64,000 bases of DNA from Flavobacterium sp. ACN6 (lineage in GTDB: Bacteria > Bacteroidota > Bacteroidia > Flavobacteriales > Flavobacteriaceae), in contig NZ_MRCQ01000003.1 of the NCBI RefSeq assembly GCF_002304005.1, positions 186,001-250,000 on the forward strand, read 5' to 3'. The notes under the pieces were generated by a model. That model worked only from the letters and a program-made list of their open reading frames with translations. It did not search any database and was not told the DNA's origin. Numbering within the stretch: the stretch's first letter is position 1; each line of letters begins with the position of its first letter. Shown piece by piece: positions 1 through 8,233 of this stretch. A program made the position numbers and the translations under genes.

Positions 1-463
1 TGTAAAGGAAATTGCCACTAATAAAGACAATGCTCCAGTTATAGAAAATCTTAACGGAACAGGAACTTCTGCTAACACAATGCCAACAACAGGAGGCGGA
101 GGAAATGGTGATGTTGCTTCGGCAGCTCCAACTACTAGTGAACCTGTTTCATCTGCAATTCTGGACAAACAACCTGAATTTCCAGGGGGAATTAACCAAT
201 TCTACAAGTATGTAGGAAACAATTTCCGCAGACCAGAATTGGAAATGGAAAAAACATTAAGAGTTTATGTTTCTTTTGTAGTTGAAAAAGACGGATCACT
301 TACTGATATTATGGTAAAAAATGATCCTGGCTACGGAATGGGGAAAGAAGCTGTTAGAGTTTTAAAATCTTTAAAAACAAAATGGAATCCGGGAATTCTG
401 GACGGAAAGGCGGTACGAACTATGTACAACCTTCCAATTACGATTAAGACGGATGTAGAATAA
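1..463 (+). CDS. Energy transducer TonB, C-terminal part (5' end outside window)
   Basis: The reading frame is open from the first base, so only the C-terminal part of the gene is present; a start inside the window would be artificial. The first 50 or so residues are a Gly/Thr/Ala-rich linker. The last 95 form a TonB C-terminal domain: the EFPGG motif followed by KYVGNNFRRPE, the VYVSFVVEKDGSLTDI strand pair, and KTKWNPG...YNLPITIK. This domain contacts the TonB box of outer-membrane receptors and passes on energy from ExbB/ExbD. Several TonB-dependent receptors lie in this window, although nothing links this copy to one of them. The N-terminal membrane anchor is not visible, so a fusion type (for example an M56/BlaR1-like protein ending in a TonB domain) cannot be excluded. 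Confidence 0.88.
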   Translation, partial: VKEIATNKDNAPVIENLNGTGTSANTMPTTGGGGNGDVASAAPTTSEPVSSAILDKQPEFPGGINQFYKYVGNNFRRPELEMEKTLRVYVSFVVEKDGSLTDIMVKNDPGYGMGKEAVRVLKSLKTKWNPGILDGKAVRTMYNLPITIKTDVE

Positions 464-470
464 TAAATAA

Positions 471-496
471 AAAAGCAGAACTTAGGTTCTGCTTTT
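471..496 (+). terminator. Intrinsic terminator after tonB
   Basis: A perfect 11-bp stem (AAAAGCAGAAC / GTTCTGCTTTT) with a 4-nt TTAG loop runs into a T tract, 8 nt after the tonB stop codon. Confidence 0.85.
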
Positions 497-575
497 TTAT
501 TGGGTTTTATTTTAAAAAAAACCAAAAGAATGAAAGTTTATTACATTTACAATTCATTCTTAAAATTTGATTGTA

Positions 576-1313
576 ATGCCTTTTACTTTTTCTCATCCAG
601 CAATTATTCTTCCTTTAAGATGTTTACCAAAATCGTGGTTTTCTTTCACATCTTTAATAATTGGCAGTCTCACACCTGATTTTGAATATTTCCTGCGGAT
701 GAAAGTCAAAAGTAATTACAGCCATACTCTTTCGGGCATTTTTTGGTTTGATTTACCTTTGACTATTATACTGGCTTTTATTTTTCATAACCTCGCTAGA
801 AATTTATTATTTCAAAACCTTCCATCAATTATTAAAAATAGAGTATTCGTTTTTACAGAATTTAATTGGAATATTTACTTTAAAAGAAATTGGTTTATTG
901 TTTCACTTTCTGCACTAATAGGTATAATTTCTCATGTCTTTTGGGATGGCTTTACTCATAACCATGGCTACTTCGTAAATCAAATTGATTTTCTTAGAAA
1001 TTCTTTATCCTTTTTGGGAAAAGAAATTCCATTTTGGAAAATAGCACAGCATGGAAGCTCAATTATTGGGGGTTTAATTATCATAGTTACTTTTTTCAAA
1101 CTTCCACAAAATGTAAATTCTCCAAACTCCATCCGAAGATTATATTGGATTTCAATAATTTTATTTAGCATTTCTATATTCTTCATTAGATTTATAATAA
1201 ATCCAAAAGCGTTAAATATTGGAAATATGATCGTATCTATTATTGCTTCATTTTTAATTGCAATAAGTTTAATTCCGCTGTTAATTAAACTTAAATCAAG
1301 CACAAAAAATTAG
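576..1313 (+). CDS. DUF4184 family integral membrane protein
   Basis: The protein begins MPFTFSHPA and continues with SLTPDFEYF, which is the N-terminal signature of DUF4184. Conserved His and Asp residues follow (SHTLSGIFWFD near residue 50; HVFWDGFTHNHG near 125-136). About five hydrophobic segments point to an inner-membrane protein. The function of the family is not known; the conserved polar residues resemble those of membrane-embedded hydrolases, which is only an inference. I start the gene at the ATG at 576 because it gives the family N-terminus; a TTG 9 nt upstream is also in frame. The gene stands alone between a terminator and the PH-domain gene. AT content is high, as in its neighbours. 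Confidence 0.8.
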   Translation: MPFTFSHPAIILPLRCLPKSWFSFTSLIIGSLTPDFEYFLRMKVKSNYSHTLSGIFWFDLPLTIILAFIFHNLARNLLFQNLPSIIKNRVFVFTEFNWNIYFKRNWFIVSLSALIGIISHVFWDGFTHNHGYFVNQIDFLRNSLSFLGKEIPFWKIAQHGSSIIGGLIIIVTFFKLPQNVNSPNSIRRLYWISIILFSISIFFIRFIINPKALNIGNMIVSIIASFLIAISLIPLLIKLKSSTKN

Positions 1314-1375
1314 CAAAATCAATTACTTTTACTATATGTAAAGTCAATTCATGTAACTAAATAAAAAATAAAAAA

Positions 1376-1756
1376 ATGGGAATATTTTCAGCTCTTATGG
1401 GCAATGCAGGCGCTGTAAGCCAAGAAGATTTAGTTAAAAAATACGGACAGCTTTTAACTACAAACGAAGAAATCGAAATGGGTTTTAAACTTATTCGAGA
1501 TACTTTTATCTTCACCAACAAAAGATTAATTTTAGTTGATGTGCAAGGAATTACCGGAAGTAAAACAGAATACAAATCAATTGCTTACAAAAGCATTACA
1601 CGTTTTAGCGTGGAAACTGCCGGAACTTTTGATCTGGATGCCGAATTAAAAATTTGGGTTTCCAGCGAATTAAATCCAAGTATCGTAAAACAATTTAACA
1701 AATCGGTTAATGTTTACGAAGTACAAAAGATCCTTGCTTTTCACGTATTAGGATAA
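1376..1756 (+). CDS. Bacterial PH-domain protein (bPH type)
   Basis: This is a 126-residue soluble protein. Residues from about 10 to the end match the bacterial pleckstrin-homology fold: an N-terminal helix (SQEDLVKKYGQLLTTNEEIEMGFKL), then strands with the typical DTFIFTNKRLILVDVQGITGSKTEYKSI pattern, and a C-terminal helix (VYEVQKILAFHVLG). Members of this family are small cytoplasmic proteins of unknown role that can form ring oligomers. Nothing in the neighbourhood suggests a partner. The ATG at 1376 follows an A-rich leader, with no Shine-Dalgarno sequence. Confidence 0.8.
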   Translation: MGIFSALMGNAGAVSQEDLVKKYGQLLTTNEEIEMGFKLIRDTFIFTNKRLILVDVQGITGSKTEYKSIAYKSITRFSVETAGTFDLDAELKIWVSSELNPSIVKQFNKSVNVYEVQKILAFHVLG

Positions 1757-1762
1757 AAAAGC

Positions 1763-1792
1763 AAACCCGGCAAACTCAAAATTTGCCGGGTT
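1763..1792. terminator. Bidirectional intrinsic terminator
   Basis: A GC-rich stem AACCCGGCAAA / TTTGCCGGGTT lies between the convergent PH-domain gene (plus) and the M48 protease gene (minus). It has A/T tracts on both sides and can serve both. Confidence 0.85.
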
Positions 1793-1813
1793 TTATTATT
1801 TAAGAAACTGACT

Positions 1814-2707
1814 TTATTTCTTTTTTGTTGTAGTCTTCTTCGTTGTTGCTGCTTTTTTAGTAGTTGTTGCAGCTTTTTTAGTAGTTGTCGCAGGCGGAAC
1901 AGTATTCACAATCTTTTGCTGCACATACGGTTTATACAGACCATCCTTCTCTGCTCTTTTCTTAGCATCTTCTGCTCTTTTCTGCGAGTCTGGATGCGAA
2001 CTCATCATCTGGTCAATAAATGAAGCCTGAGCTCCTTCACTCATTTTTGCTAAAATTCTAAACGCAGATTCCTCAGCATTTACATTGTAACCATTTTTCT
2101 TCATGAAATTGTACGCAAACAAATCTGCTTCTGCTTCTTGTTTACGGCTGAATTTACTATCAACGATAGCACTTCCAATTTTACCAAGCTGACTGTCTGT
2201 AACCGTCGCAACTGTAGCTGATTGCGAAGAAACACCATCCATTAGTGCTTCTTTTTGATAAGCTGCTCTAATAGCATCTCTTGAGTCATTGTTCGCAACG
2301 TGACCAATTTCATGGCCAATTACCGCAATTAATTCATTATCATCCATAATATCCATTAATCCCGAATACACGCGAACGCTGCCGTCTGCTGTTGCAAATG
2401 CATTTACTTCTTTTAATTTATAAACTTTATAATTTAAAGTAAATCCCTCTCCAGATACATGTTTTCCAAAAACTCTGTTCAATCGTAAAGCGTAACCATC
2501 TGCAGCTCCAGCAATTTCATGCTCAGAATCCAATTTATCAACTGCTTCTTTAGATAATTTAGCCGCGTCTGCGTTACTAAAAGTAAAACCAGTAACTCCT
2601 TTTTGAACTGCCCCTATTGCTTTATCTCCAAAATTAATCTGTGCATTCAGTTTAGTTAAACTAAAAGCTGCTAATAAAGCCCCTAATACAATAAATTTCT
2701 TTCTCAT
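1814..2707 (-). CDS. Secreted M48-family zinc metalloprotease
   Basis: This is a 297-residue exported peptidase. Residues 1-23 are a signal peptide ending LNAQ. The zinc site HEIGH is at about residues 132-136, and the third ligand is the Glu in the downstream KQEAEADLFAYNFM segment, which is the M48 arrangement of BepA/YcaL/LoiP-like periplasmic proteases. Such enzymes usually act in envelope protein quality control. The last 25 or so residues are a low-complexity Lys/Thr/Ala tail (TTKKAAT units), which is unusual and may bind anionic surface polymers. I chose the ATG at 2707 because it starts the signal peptide; the longer frame to 2821 adds 38 residues before it and overlaps the promoter. 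Monocistronic. Confidence 0.88.
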   Translation of the reverse strand: MRKKFIVLGALLAAFSLTKLNAQINFGDKAIGAVQKGVTGFTFSNADAAKLSKEAVDKLDSEHEIAGAADGYALRLNRVFGKHVSGEGFTLNYKVYKLKEVNAFATADGSVRVYSGLMDIMDDNELIAVIGHEIGHVANNDSRDAIRAAYQKEALMDGVSSQSATVATVTDSQLGKIGSAIVDSKFSRKQEAEADLFAYNFMKKNGYNVNAEESAFRILAKMSEGAQASFIDQMMSSHPDSQKRAEDAKKRAEKDGLYKPYVQQKIVNTVPPATTTKKAATTTKKAATTKKTTTKKK

Positions 2708-2731
2708 TTTTACTCTTATTAATTTTAATAA

Positions 2732-2763
2732 CAAATGTATTACAAAAATATGGTTGATTCCAA
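2732..2763 (-). promoter_or_regulatory. Bacteroidota-type promoter of the M48 gene
   Basis: On the minus strand TTG (2763-2761), 21 nt, then TACATTTG (2739-2732) matches the TTG / TAnnTTTG pattern. It sits 24 nt before the chosen start codon. Between 2764 and 3008 I see no gene or further structure. Confidence 0.6.
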
Positions 2764-3008
2764 TTTCGAAATTTAGTTTTTTAACAAATAAAGGTATAAA
2801 ATTTAAACGTTTAAAAATCAAATGAATGCCAAAATCACATTCGATTTAAAAATAATCATAATTAAAACTAATTGTTATTGCAAAAGATAACACAAAGGAT
2901 ATTGATTTAACTTCATCATTAAAGATTCTAAAAAATAAACTTCGTATCTATTCGCTTTCAAATTACTAAATTAAATCCTAAACAAATCTCCAAATAAACT
3001 ACATTCCG

Positions 3009-3016
3009 TATCTTTG
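3009..3016 (+). promoter_or_regulatory. -7 element upstream of lipA
   Basis: TATCTTTG fits TAnnTTTG, 18 nt before the lipA ATG, implying a leader of about a dozen bases. No TTG lies at the usual distance upstream. Confidence 0.5.
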
Positions 3017-3034
3017 CACTTTGAATATTGATAT

Positions 3035-3901
3035 ATGGAAACAGTCTCTGCAAATATACCTGCCACAAAACCTAAGTGGTTGAAAGTAAAATTACCAATT
3101 GGACAAAAATATACTGAACTTAGAGGTTTAGTTGATAAATATAGTTTAAATACCATTTGTACTTCAGGAAGCTGCCCTAATATGGGAGAATGCTGGGGCG
3201 AAGGAACAGCAACTTTTATGATTTTAGGAAATGTCTGTACTCGTTCTTGCGGCTTTTGCGGCGTAAAAACCGGAAGACCTGAAACGGTAGATTGGGACGA
3301 ACCTGAAAAAGTAGCCCGCTCTATAAAAATCATGAACATCAAACACGCGGTAATTACAAGTGTTGATAGAGATGATTTAAAAGACGGAGGTTCTATTATT
3401 TGGATGGAAACTGTTAGAGCAATTCGCAGAATGAACCCTAACACCACGCTTGAAACTTTAATTCCGGATTTTCAAGGAATTGAAAGAAATATAGATCGTA
3501 TTGTTGAAGCAAATCCAGAAGTGGTATCTCACAACATGGAAACTGTGAGACGTTTGACACGTGAAGTTCGTATCCAGGCTAAGTATGACAGAAGTTTAGA
3601 GGTGCTTCGTTATTTAAAAGAAAAAGGCATTAACAGAACTAAATCTGGAATTATGCTGGGTCTTGGAGAAACTGAAGAAGAAGTTTTTCAGACTATGACC
3701 GATTTACGAAATGCAAATGTTGATGTGGTAACGATTGGACAATATTTACAGCCAAGTAAAAAACATCTTCCTGTAAAAGAATTTATAACTCCTGAACAAT
3801 TTGCGAGATACGAACAATTCGGTCTTGATTTAGGTTTCAGACATGTAGAAAGCGGACCTCTTGTTCGTTCTTCTTATAAAGCACAAAAACATATTTTATA
3901 A
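3035..3901 (+). CDS. lipA: Lipoyl synthase
   Basis: This radical-SAM enzyme inserts two sulfur atoms into octanoyl groups on lipoyl domains of 2-oxoacid dehydrogenases and the glycine cleavage H protein. Both iron-sulfur sites are intact: the auxiliary cluster Cys at residues 42, 47 and 53 ([12 protein letters not shown]) and the radical-SAM CxxxCxxC at 68, 72 and 75 (CTRSCGFC). The auxiliary-cluster Ser is in the C-terminal RSSYKA motif. The length of 288 residues is normal. No lipB is adjacent. The gene is followed by an AT-rich repeat patch and then gap. Confidence 0.97.
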   Translation: METVSANIPATKPKWLKVKLPIGQKYTELRGLVDKYSLNTICTSGSCPNMGECWGEGTATFMILGNVCTRSCGFCGVKTGRPETVDWDEPEKVARSIKIMNIKHAVITSVDRDDLKDGGSIIWMETVRAIRRMNPNTTLETLIPDFQGIERNIDRIVEANPEVVSHNMETVRRLTREVRIQAKYDRSLEVLRYLKEKGINRTKSGIMLGLGETEEEVFQTMTDLRNANVDVVTIGQYLQPSKKHLPVKEFITPEQFARYEQFGLDLGFRHVESGPLVRSSYKAQKHIL

Positions 3902-3906
3902 AAAAA

Positions 3907-4003
3907 GTTTAATCGTTTTAATTGGTTAATCGCAGGTACGTTTAACCGTTTAAGCAATTAAACGATTTCAACGATTAAACGATTAACCTAATTAAACGAA
4001 TAA
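3907..4003. repeat. AT-rich intergenic repeat with ATTAAACGATT units
   Basis: Between lipA and gap the motif AATCGTTTAA/TTAAACGATT occurs several times in both orientations (for example 3909-3919, 3956-3967, 3971-3981), giving imperfect inverted and direct repeats. It may fold as a hairpin and act as the lipA terminator; no classic terminator is otherwise visible. Confidence 0.5.
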
Positions 4004-4012
4004 ACCAAATAA

Positions 4013-5011
4013 TTGAAAACAAGAATTGCCATTAATGGATTTGGGAGAATCGGCAGAAATTTATTTCGTCTCCTTTTAAATCATCCTGAAATCGAAGTCG
4101 TTGCTATAAATGACATCGCAGACAACAAAACCATGTCACATTTAATTAAATATGACAGTATTCATGGTGTTTTACCTTTTGCAGTAAGCCACGACGAAAA
4201 CAGCATTATTGTAGACGGCAGGCATTTTTTCTTTTTTCATGAAAAAAAAATCTCAAATATAGACTGGAAATCGCATTCGATTGATATTGTTATCGAATCG
4301 ACTGGTAAATATAAAACGCATGAAGAACTAAATGCGCACTTAGAAGCTGGTGCAAAAAAAGTAATTCTTTCTGCTCCTTCTGAAGTTGATACTATAAAAA
4401 CAGTAGTTCTTGGGGTAAATGAAAGTATTCTTGATGGTACTGAAAATATAGTTTCAAATGCAAGCTGTACCACAAACAATGCTGCGCCAATGATCAAAAT
4501 CATTGAAGAATTGTGCGGTATTGAACAAGCTTATATTACCACTATACATTCTTACACAACAGATCAAAGTCTTCATGACCAGCCCCATAAGGATTTACGC
4601 CGTGCAAGAGGTGCCACCCAGTCAATTGTTCCAACAACTACAGGCGCAGCTAAGGCATTAACAAAAATTTTTCCTAAATTGCACAATAAAATGGGAGGAT
4701 GCGGCATTCGAGTTCCAGTTCCCGACGGTTCATTAACAGACATAACCTTCAATGTAAAACGCGCTGTAACCATTGAAGAAATAAATAAAGCATTTAAAGA
4801 AGCCTCAAAAACAAATTTAAAAGGAATATTAGATTACACCGAAGATCCTATTGTCTCGGTCGATGTAATTGGCAATACACATTCTTGTTTGTTTGATGCA
4901 CAGTTAACTTCAGTTATCGATAAAATGGTAAAAGTAGTAGGCTGGTATGATAACGAGATTGGCTATTCATCAAGATTAATAGATTTAATTTTAAGAATAA
5001 GTAAAAAATAA
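4013..5011 (+). CDS. gap: Glyceraldehyde-3-phosphate dehydrogenase (NAD type), TTG start
   Basis: Oxidises glyceraldehyde 3-phosphate to 1,3-bisphosphoglycerate in glycolysis. The N-terminal Rossmann motif INGFGRIGRN starts at residue 7, and the Asp of AINDIAD fits NAD preference. The catalytic Cys is residue 152 in SNASCTTNNAAP; the helper His lies in TTIHSYT. The Cys usually found four residues after the catalytic one is replaced by Asn. The start must be the TTG at 4013: an in-frame TAA ends at 4012, and there is no ATG before the dinucleotide-binding loop. The C-terminal half is normal (WYDNEIGYSSRLIDL). A hybrid histidine kinase starts 26 nt downstream on the same strand, so the two may be co-transcribed. 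Confidence 0.95.
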   Translation: MKTRIAINGFGRIGRNLFRLLLNHPEIEVVAINDIADNKTMSHLIKYDSIHGVLPFAVSHDENSIIVDGRHFFFFHEKKISNIDWKSHSIDIVIESTGKYKTHEELNAHLEAGAKKVILSAPSEVDTIKTVVLGVNESILDGTENIVSNASCTTNNAAPMIKIIEELCGIEQAYITTIHSYTTDQSLHDQPHKDLRRARGATQSIVPTTTGAAKALTKIFPKLHNKMGGCGIRVPVPDGSLTDITFNVKRAVTIEEINKAFKEASKTNLKGILDYTEDPIVSVDVIGNTHSCLFDAQLTSVIDKMVKVVGWYDNEIGYSSRLIDLILRISKK

Positions 5012-5037
5012 GGTTCATTGTAAAAGCATTGCCATAC

Positions 5038-7209
5038 ATGAAATACTGTCTTTTTATTGTTGTTTGTTTTCTTACCCCGTTTTTGTATTCTCAAACCAAA
5101 AAGAATACAGATAGCGTTACCTATTATAACAAACTGGCCAACAATAATCTTGACAATAAAAAGTTTAATCAGGCAGTTCTTTACACCCAAAAATCTATCA
5201 ATTTTTGCGAAGTACACGGAAAAACAGAAAACCTTGCCAATCAGACTTTAAAGCTTGGCAAAATCTATTACAATCAGGGAAAATTTGACGCTGCTTTAAA
5301 AAATTTCCACAAAACAGTTTCCTTATACGATACAATTAAACCAAGCTGTATCAAAGTTCTAGCATTGCACTACATTGGCGTAACGAATACTGCAAAAGGC
5401 GATTATAAAACTGCAGCTATTTATTATGCGAAAGCAAATGATTTACTAAAACAGCTTAACATTGCAGACCACAGTGAAGCTTTAGAATATCAAAAAGCGT
5501 TAGCGCTGAAAACAAATAATGATTTAGTTTTAGCCGCCAAAACTTTTAGAAAAATCACCAAACATCCCGATAATTCTTCTATTATAAAAACTAAAGTTGA
5601 TTCCTACTACCAGCTTGGTTTAATTGAAACACTGCTTAGAAGAAATGATTCGGCCATAATCTATTTCGACAAAGCAATAGAGTACAATGATAAAATCAAT
5701 GATTTTCAAAAAAAATCTAAAATTGTTTTGGCAATAAGCCAATATTACAAGCAGAATAAAAATTATGACTTGGCCTATTCGTATTTAAACGAACATTATC
5801 AGCTAGAAAATTATCTGCTGAAATTGAAAAATGCCAAAGTAGATTTAAATGAATTTGAAAAATTCAAAAAAAATCAATCTTTAAATAATACTATAAAAAG
5901 AGAAAGCGAAGAAAAAATTCAGCTTAAAACCTATCGATATTCTAAGCTCGTCAGCATTTTAGCAATTGCATTGATTTCGATTTTATCTCTTTTAAGTCTC
6001 GCTTTGTACAAAAATAATATCATTAGAAATCAGAATAATTTACTGCTTCGCGAAAAAAACAAAGAACTAATTTTAGCTAAAAATAAAGCAGAAAAAGCAT
6101 CCAAAGCAAGATCTGAATTTTTATCAACCGTAAGTCACGAACTGCGGACACCTCTGAATGCAATTAACGGAATTACGCATATCTTACTTGAAGATAACCC
6201 CAAAAAAAGGCAGTTAAAATATTTAGAATCTCTAAAATTTTCTGGTAATTATTTGACTACTTTTATTAATGAAATTTTAGAAATCAATAAAATTGAATCC
6301 ACTAAAGTTGATGTAGAAAATATCAGCTTCAACCTGAAAGAACTTCTTTTTAACATTCAAAGCTCCTTAAAAGAGTTAGCTACAGCCAATAAAAATTATT
6401 TCAATTTAGAAATAGATCAATCTATTCCAGACAATCTAATAGGAGATCCGACCAAATTATCCCAAATCATACTTAACTTAATCAATAATGCTTTAAAGTT
6501 TACTCAAAACGGACATGTAAATGTTATTGCAAAATTGTATTCGCAAGAAGATGAAAATGCTATAGTTTATTTCGAAATTGTTGACACAGGAATTGGTATT
6601 CCTGAAGATAAGCTTCAAAGTGTTTTCGAAAGTTTCTCGCAAGGATCTATCGAGGTAAACAGAAAATACGGCGGAACCGGTCTTGGACTTACAATTGTAA
6701 AAAAACTAATAGAACTTTTAGGAGGCGAAATAAAATTAAAAAGTGAAGTTGGTAAAGGATCTACTTTTACCTTCAAATTAAATTTCAAAATTAATAACGA
6801 AACATTGGAAGTAATTGAAGAAGTAAAACCTTATAACGACAAACAATTGAAAAACAAATCTATTTTATTGATCGAGGATAACAAAATCAATCAAATGATT
6901 ACCCGAAAAATGCTTGAAAACAAACACATTACTTGCGAAATCATAGATAATGGAGAAGATGCTGTCGAGCTTTTAAAGATTAAACGTTTTGATATGGTTT
7001 TAATGGATGTCCATCTTCCTGGAATTAACGGTACAACGGCTACCAAATTGATTCGAGAATTTGACAAAACAACTCCGATTATTGCATTAACTGCCATTTC
7101 GCTTGACGAAAACCGTGATATGCTTCTTTCTTTCGGAATGGATGATGTTATTACTAAACCTTTCGTTCCAGACGAATTTTACACTACTATTGCCAAGTTT
7201 TTTGATTAA
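5038..7209 (+). CDS. TPR-containing hybrid sensor histidine kinase with receiver domain
   Basis: This 723-residue protein has, in order: a signal peptide (residues 1-18), a periplasmic region of TPR-like helices (about 25-285), one membrane span (about 300-325), a short coiled coil, and HisKA with phospho-accepting His367 in SHELRTPLNA. The HATPase domain follows with N box (LINNALKF), G1 (DTGIGIP) and G2 (GGTGLGL), and a C-terminal receiver domain with phospho-acceptor Asp657 (LMDVHLPG) and Lys in ITKPF. It lacks an output domain, so it must signal through another protein. TPR sensors with this layout are common in Bacteroidota and their ligands are mostly unknown. I use the ATG at 5038 because it opens the signal peptide; an in-frame TTG lies 9 nt upstream. 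It sits directly behind gap. Confidence 0.9.
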   Translation: MKYCLFIVVCFLTPFLYSQTKKNTDSVTYYNKLANNNLDNKKFNQAVLYTQKSINFCEVHGKTENLANQTLKLGKIYYNQGKFDAALKNFHKTVSLYDTIKPSCIKVLALHYIGVTNTAKGDYKTAAIYYAKANDLLKQLNIADHSEALEYQKALALKTNNDLVLAAKTFRKITKHPDNSSIIKTKVDSYYQLGLIETLLRRNDSAIIYFDKAIEYNDKINDFQKKSKIVLAISQYYKQNKNYDLAYSYLNEHYQLENYLLKLKNAKVDLNEFEKFKKNQSLNNTIKRESEEKIQLKTYRYSKLVSILAIALISILSLLSLALYKNNIIRNQNNLLLREKNKELILAKNKAEKASKARSEFLSTVSHELRTPLNAINGITHILLEDNPKKRQLKYLESLKFSGNYLTTFINEILEINKIESTKVDVENISFNLKELLFNIQSSLKELATANKNYFNLEIDQSIPDNLIGDPTKLSQIILNLINNALKFTQNGHVNVIAKLYSQEDENAIVYFEIVDTGIGIPEDKLQSVFESFSQGSIEVNRKYGGTGLGLTIVKKLIELLGGEIKLKSEVGKGSTFTFKLNFKINNETLEVIEEVKPYNDKQLKNKSILLIEDNKINQMITRKMLENKHITCEIIDNGEDAVELLKIKRFDMVLMDVHLPGINGTTATKLIREFDKTTPIIALTAISLDENRDMLLSFGMDDVITKPFVPDEFYTTIAKFFD

Positions 7210-7215
7210 TTAAGA

Positions 7216-8232
7216 TTATAAATTTAATTTGACATACTCCAAAATTGTCGCATCAAAATTTTGCTGATGGTTTATAAAAGAGCTTTTTATTGGCAGATAA
7301 TACAATTGAGAAACTAATATTGAGTCTTTTAAACGCACATAATCTTTTTCCGTTGTAATTATTTTTCTTCCGTTAGCTTTAGTTGTAATAGAATCTAAAT
7401 CGGAATCAGAAAAATGATGATGGTCTGGAAAAGTAAGGCATTCATCATTTTCATTTTTCAAATAGTCAAAAAATGGTTTTGGTTTTGCAATTCCAGCCAA
7501 AAGCAACTTAGGCTCAGATTTGATTTCAGCTACATCAATATTTTCTTCTTTCCCATAAATTACTGTATCATAATCTATAAAAGTAAAAAACACCTGCTGC
7601 GAACACGTTAGTTTTAATTTTAATCTAATCTCAGCCTGTTTTTCATCAGACAAAACTTTAGGGCATTTTGTAACCACAACAATATTAGCTCTTTTGGCTC
7701 CGCTCCTGCTTTCTCTTAAATTTCCTGTTGGCAGCATAAAATCATCTGCATACAAATCATCGTATGAAGTCAGCAGAATATAAAAACCTGCTTTTACTTT
7801 TCGGTGCTGAAAAGCATCATCAAGCAAAATAATTTCTGGTTTACTAGGCTGGGAAAGTAATTGCTGAATTCCATTTGTACGATTTGCATCGACCGCAACC
7901 TGTACATTTGGAAATTTTTGATAAAACTGAAAAGGTTCATCGCCAAGGATTTCGGCATTCGAATTATTATCTGCCAAAACAAAACCTTCCGATTTCCTTT
8001 TATAACCACGGCTTAATGTCGCTGCTTTATATTTATCTGATAACAATCGTATCAAATACTCTATTTGAGGTGTCTTCCCAGTTCCGCCAACGCTTAAATT
8101 ACCAACGGCAATAACAGGAAGATTAAAAGAAGTTGATTTAAGAATTCCTTTATCAAAAAGAAAATTACGAATGCTTGTAATGAGTCCATATAAAATGGCG
8201 AATGGGAAAAGTATTTTTCGAAGTATGTTCAT
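7216..8232 (-). CDS. lpxK: Tetraacyldisaccharide 4'-kinase
   Basis: Phosphorylates the 4' position of the lipid A disaccharide precursor at the inner membrane. An N-terminal hydrophobic helix (residues 7-26) precedes the family Walker A motif GNLSVGGTGKT at 44-54. The second-strand DDAFQHRK motif and the TTEKDYVRLK segment near the C-terminus are also typical. The length of 338 residues is normal. Its ATG overlaps the stop codon of the KilA-N gene by one base (TAATG), so translation may be coupled to a foreign-looking gene. The first 40 bp of lpxK are repeated, in decayed form, upstream of that KilA-N gene. Confidence 0.96.
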   Translation of the reverse strand: MNILRKILFPFAILYGLITSIRNFLFDKGILKSTSFNLPVIAVGNLSVGGTGKTPQIEYLIRLLSDKYKAATLSRGYKRKSEGFVLADNNSNAEILGDEPFQFYQKFPNVQVAVDANRTNGIQQLLSQPSKPEIILLDDAFQHRKVKAGFYILLTSYDDLYADDFMLPTGNLRESRSGAKRANIVVVTKCPKVLSDEKQAEIRLKLKLTCSQQVFFTFIDYDTVIYGKEENIDVAEIKSEPKLLLAGIAKPKPFFDYLKNENDECLTFPDHHHFSDSDLDSITTKANGRKIITTEKDYVRLKDSILVSQLYYLPIKSSFINHQQNFDATILEYVKLNL

Positions 8233-8233
8233 T
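8191..8233. repeat. Left copy of 43-bp direct repeat flanking the KilA-N gene (start of lpxK)
   Basis: This 43-bp stretch, the first codons of lpxK, matches 9127-9169 without gaps at 37 of 43 positions, in the same orientation and 936 bp apart. The KilA-N gene lies between the copies. Confidence 0.85.

Noticed and set aside
30..463. Complete small gene at the left edge
   Set aside because: The frame is open to base 1 and the residues before 80 continue a TonB-type linker, so the gene is truncated by the window.
2708..2821. Longer start for the M48 protease
   Set aside because: It would precede a clean signal peptide by 38 residues and run through the promoter boxes.
5029..5037. TTG start for the hybrid kinase
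   Set aside because: The ATG three codons later opens a standard signal peptide; TTG is not needed here, unlike for gap.
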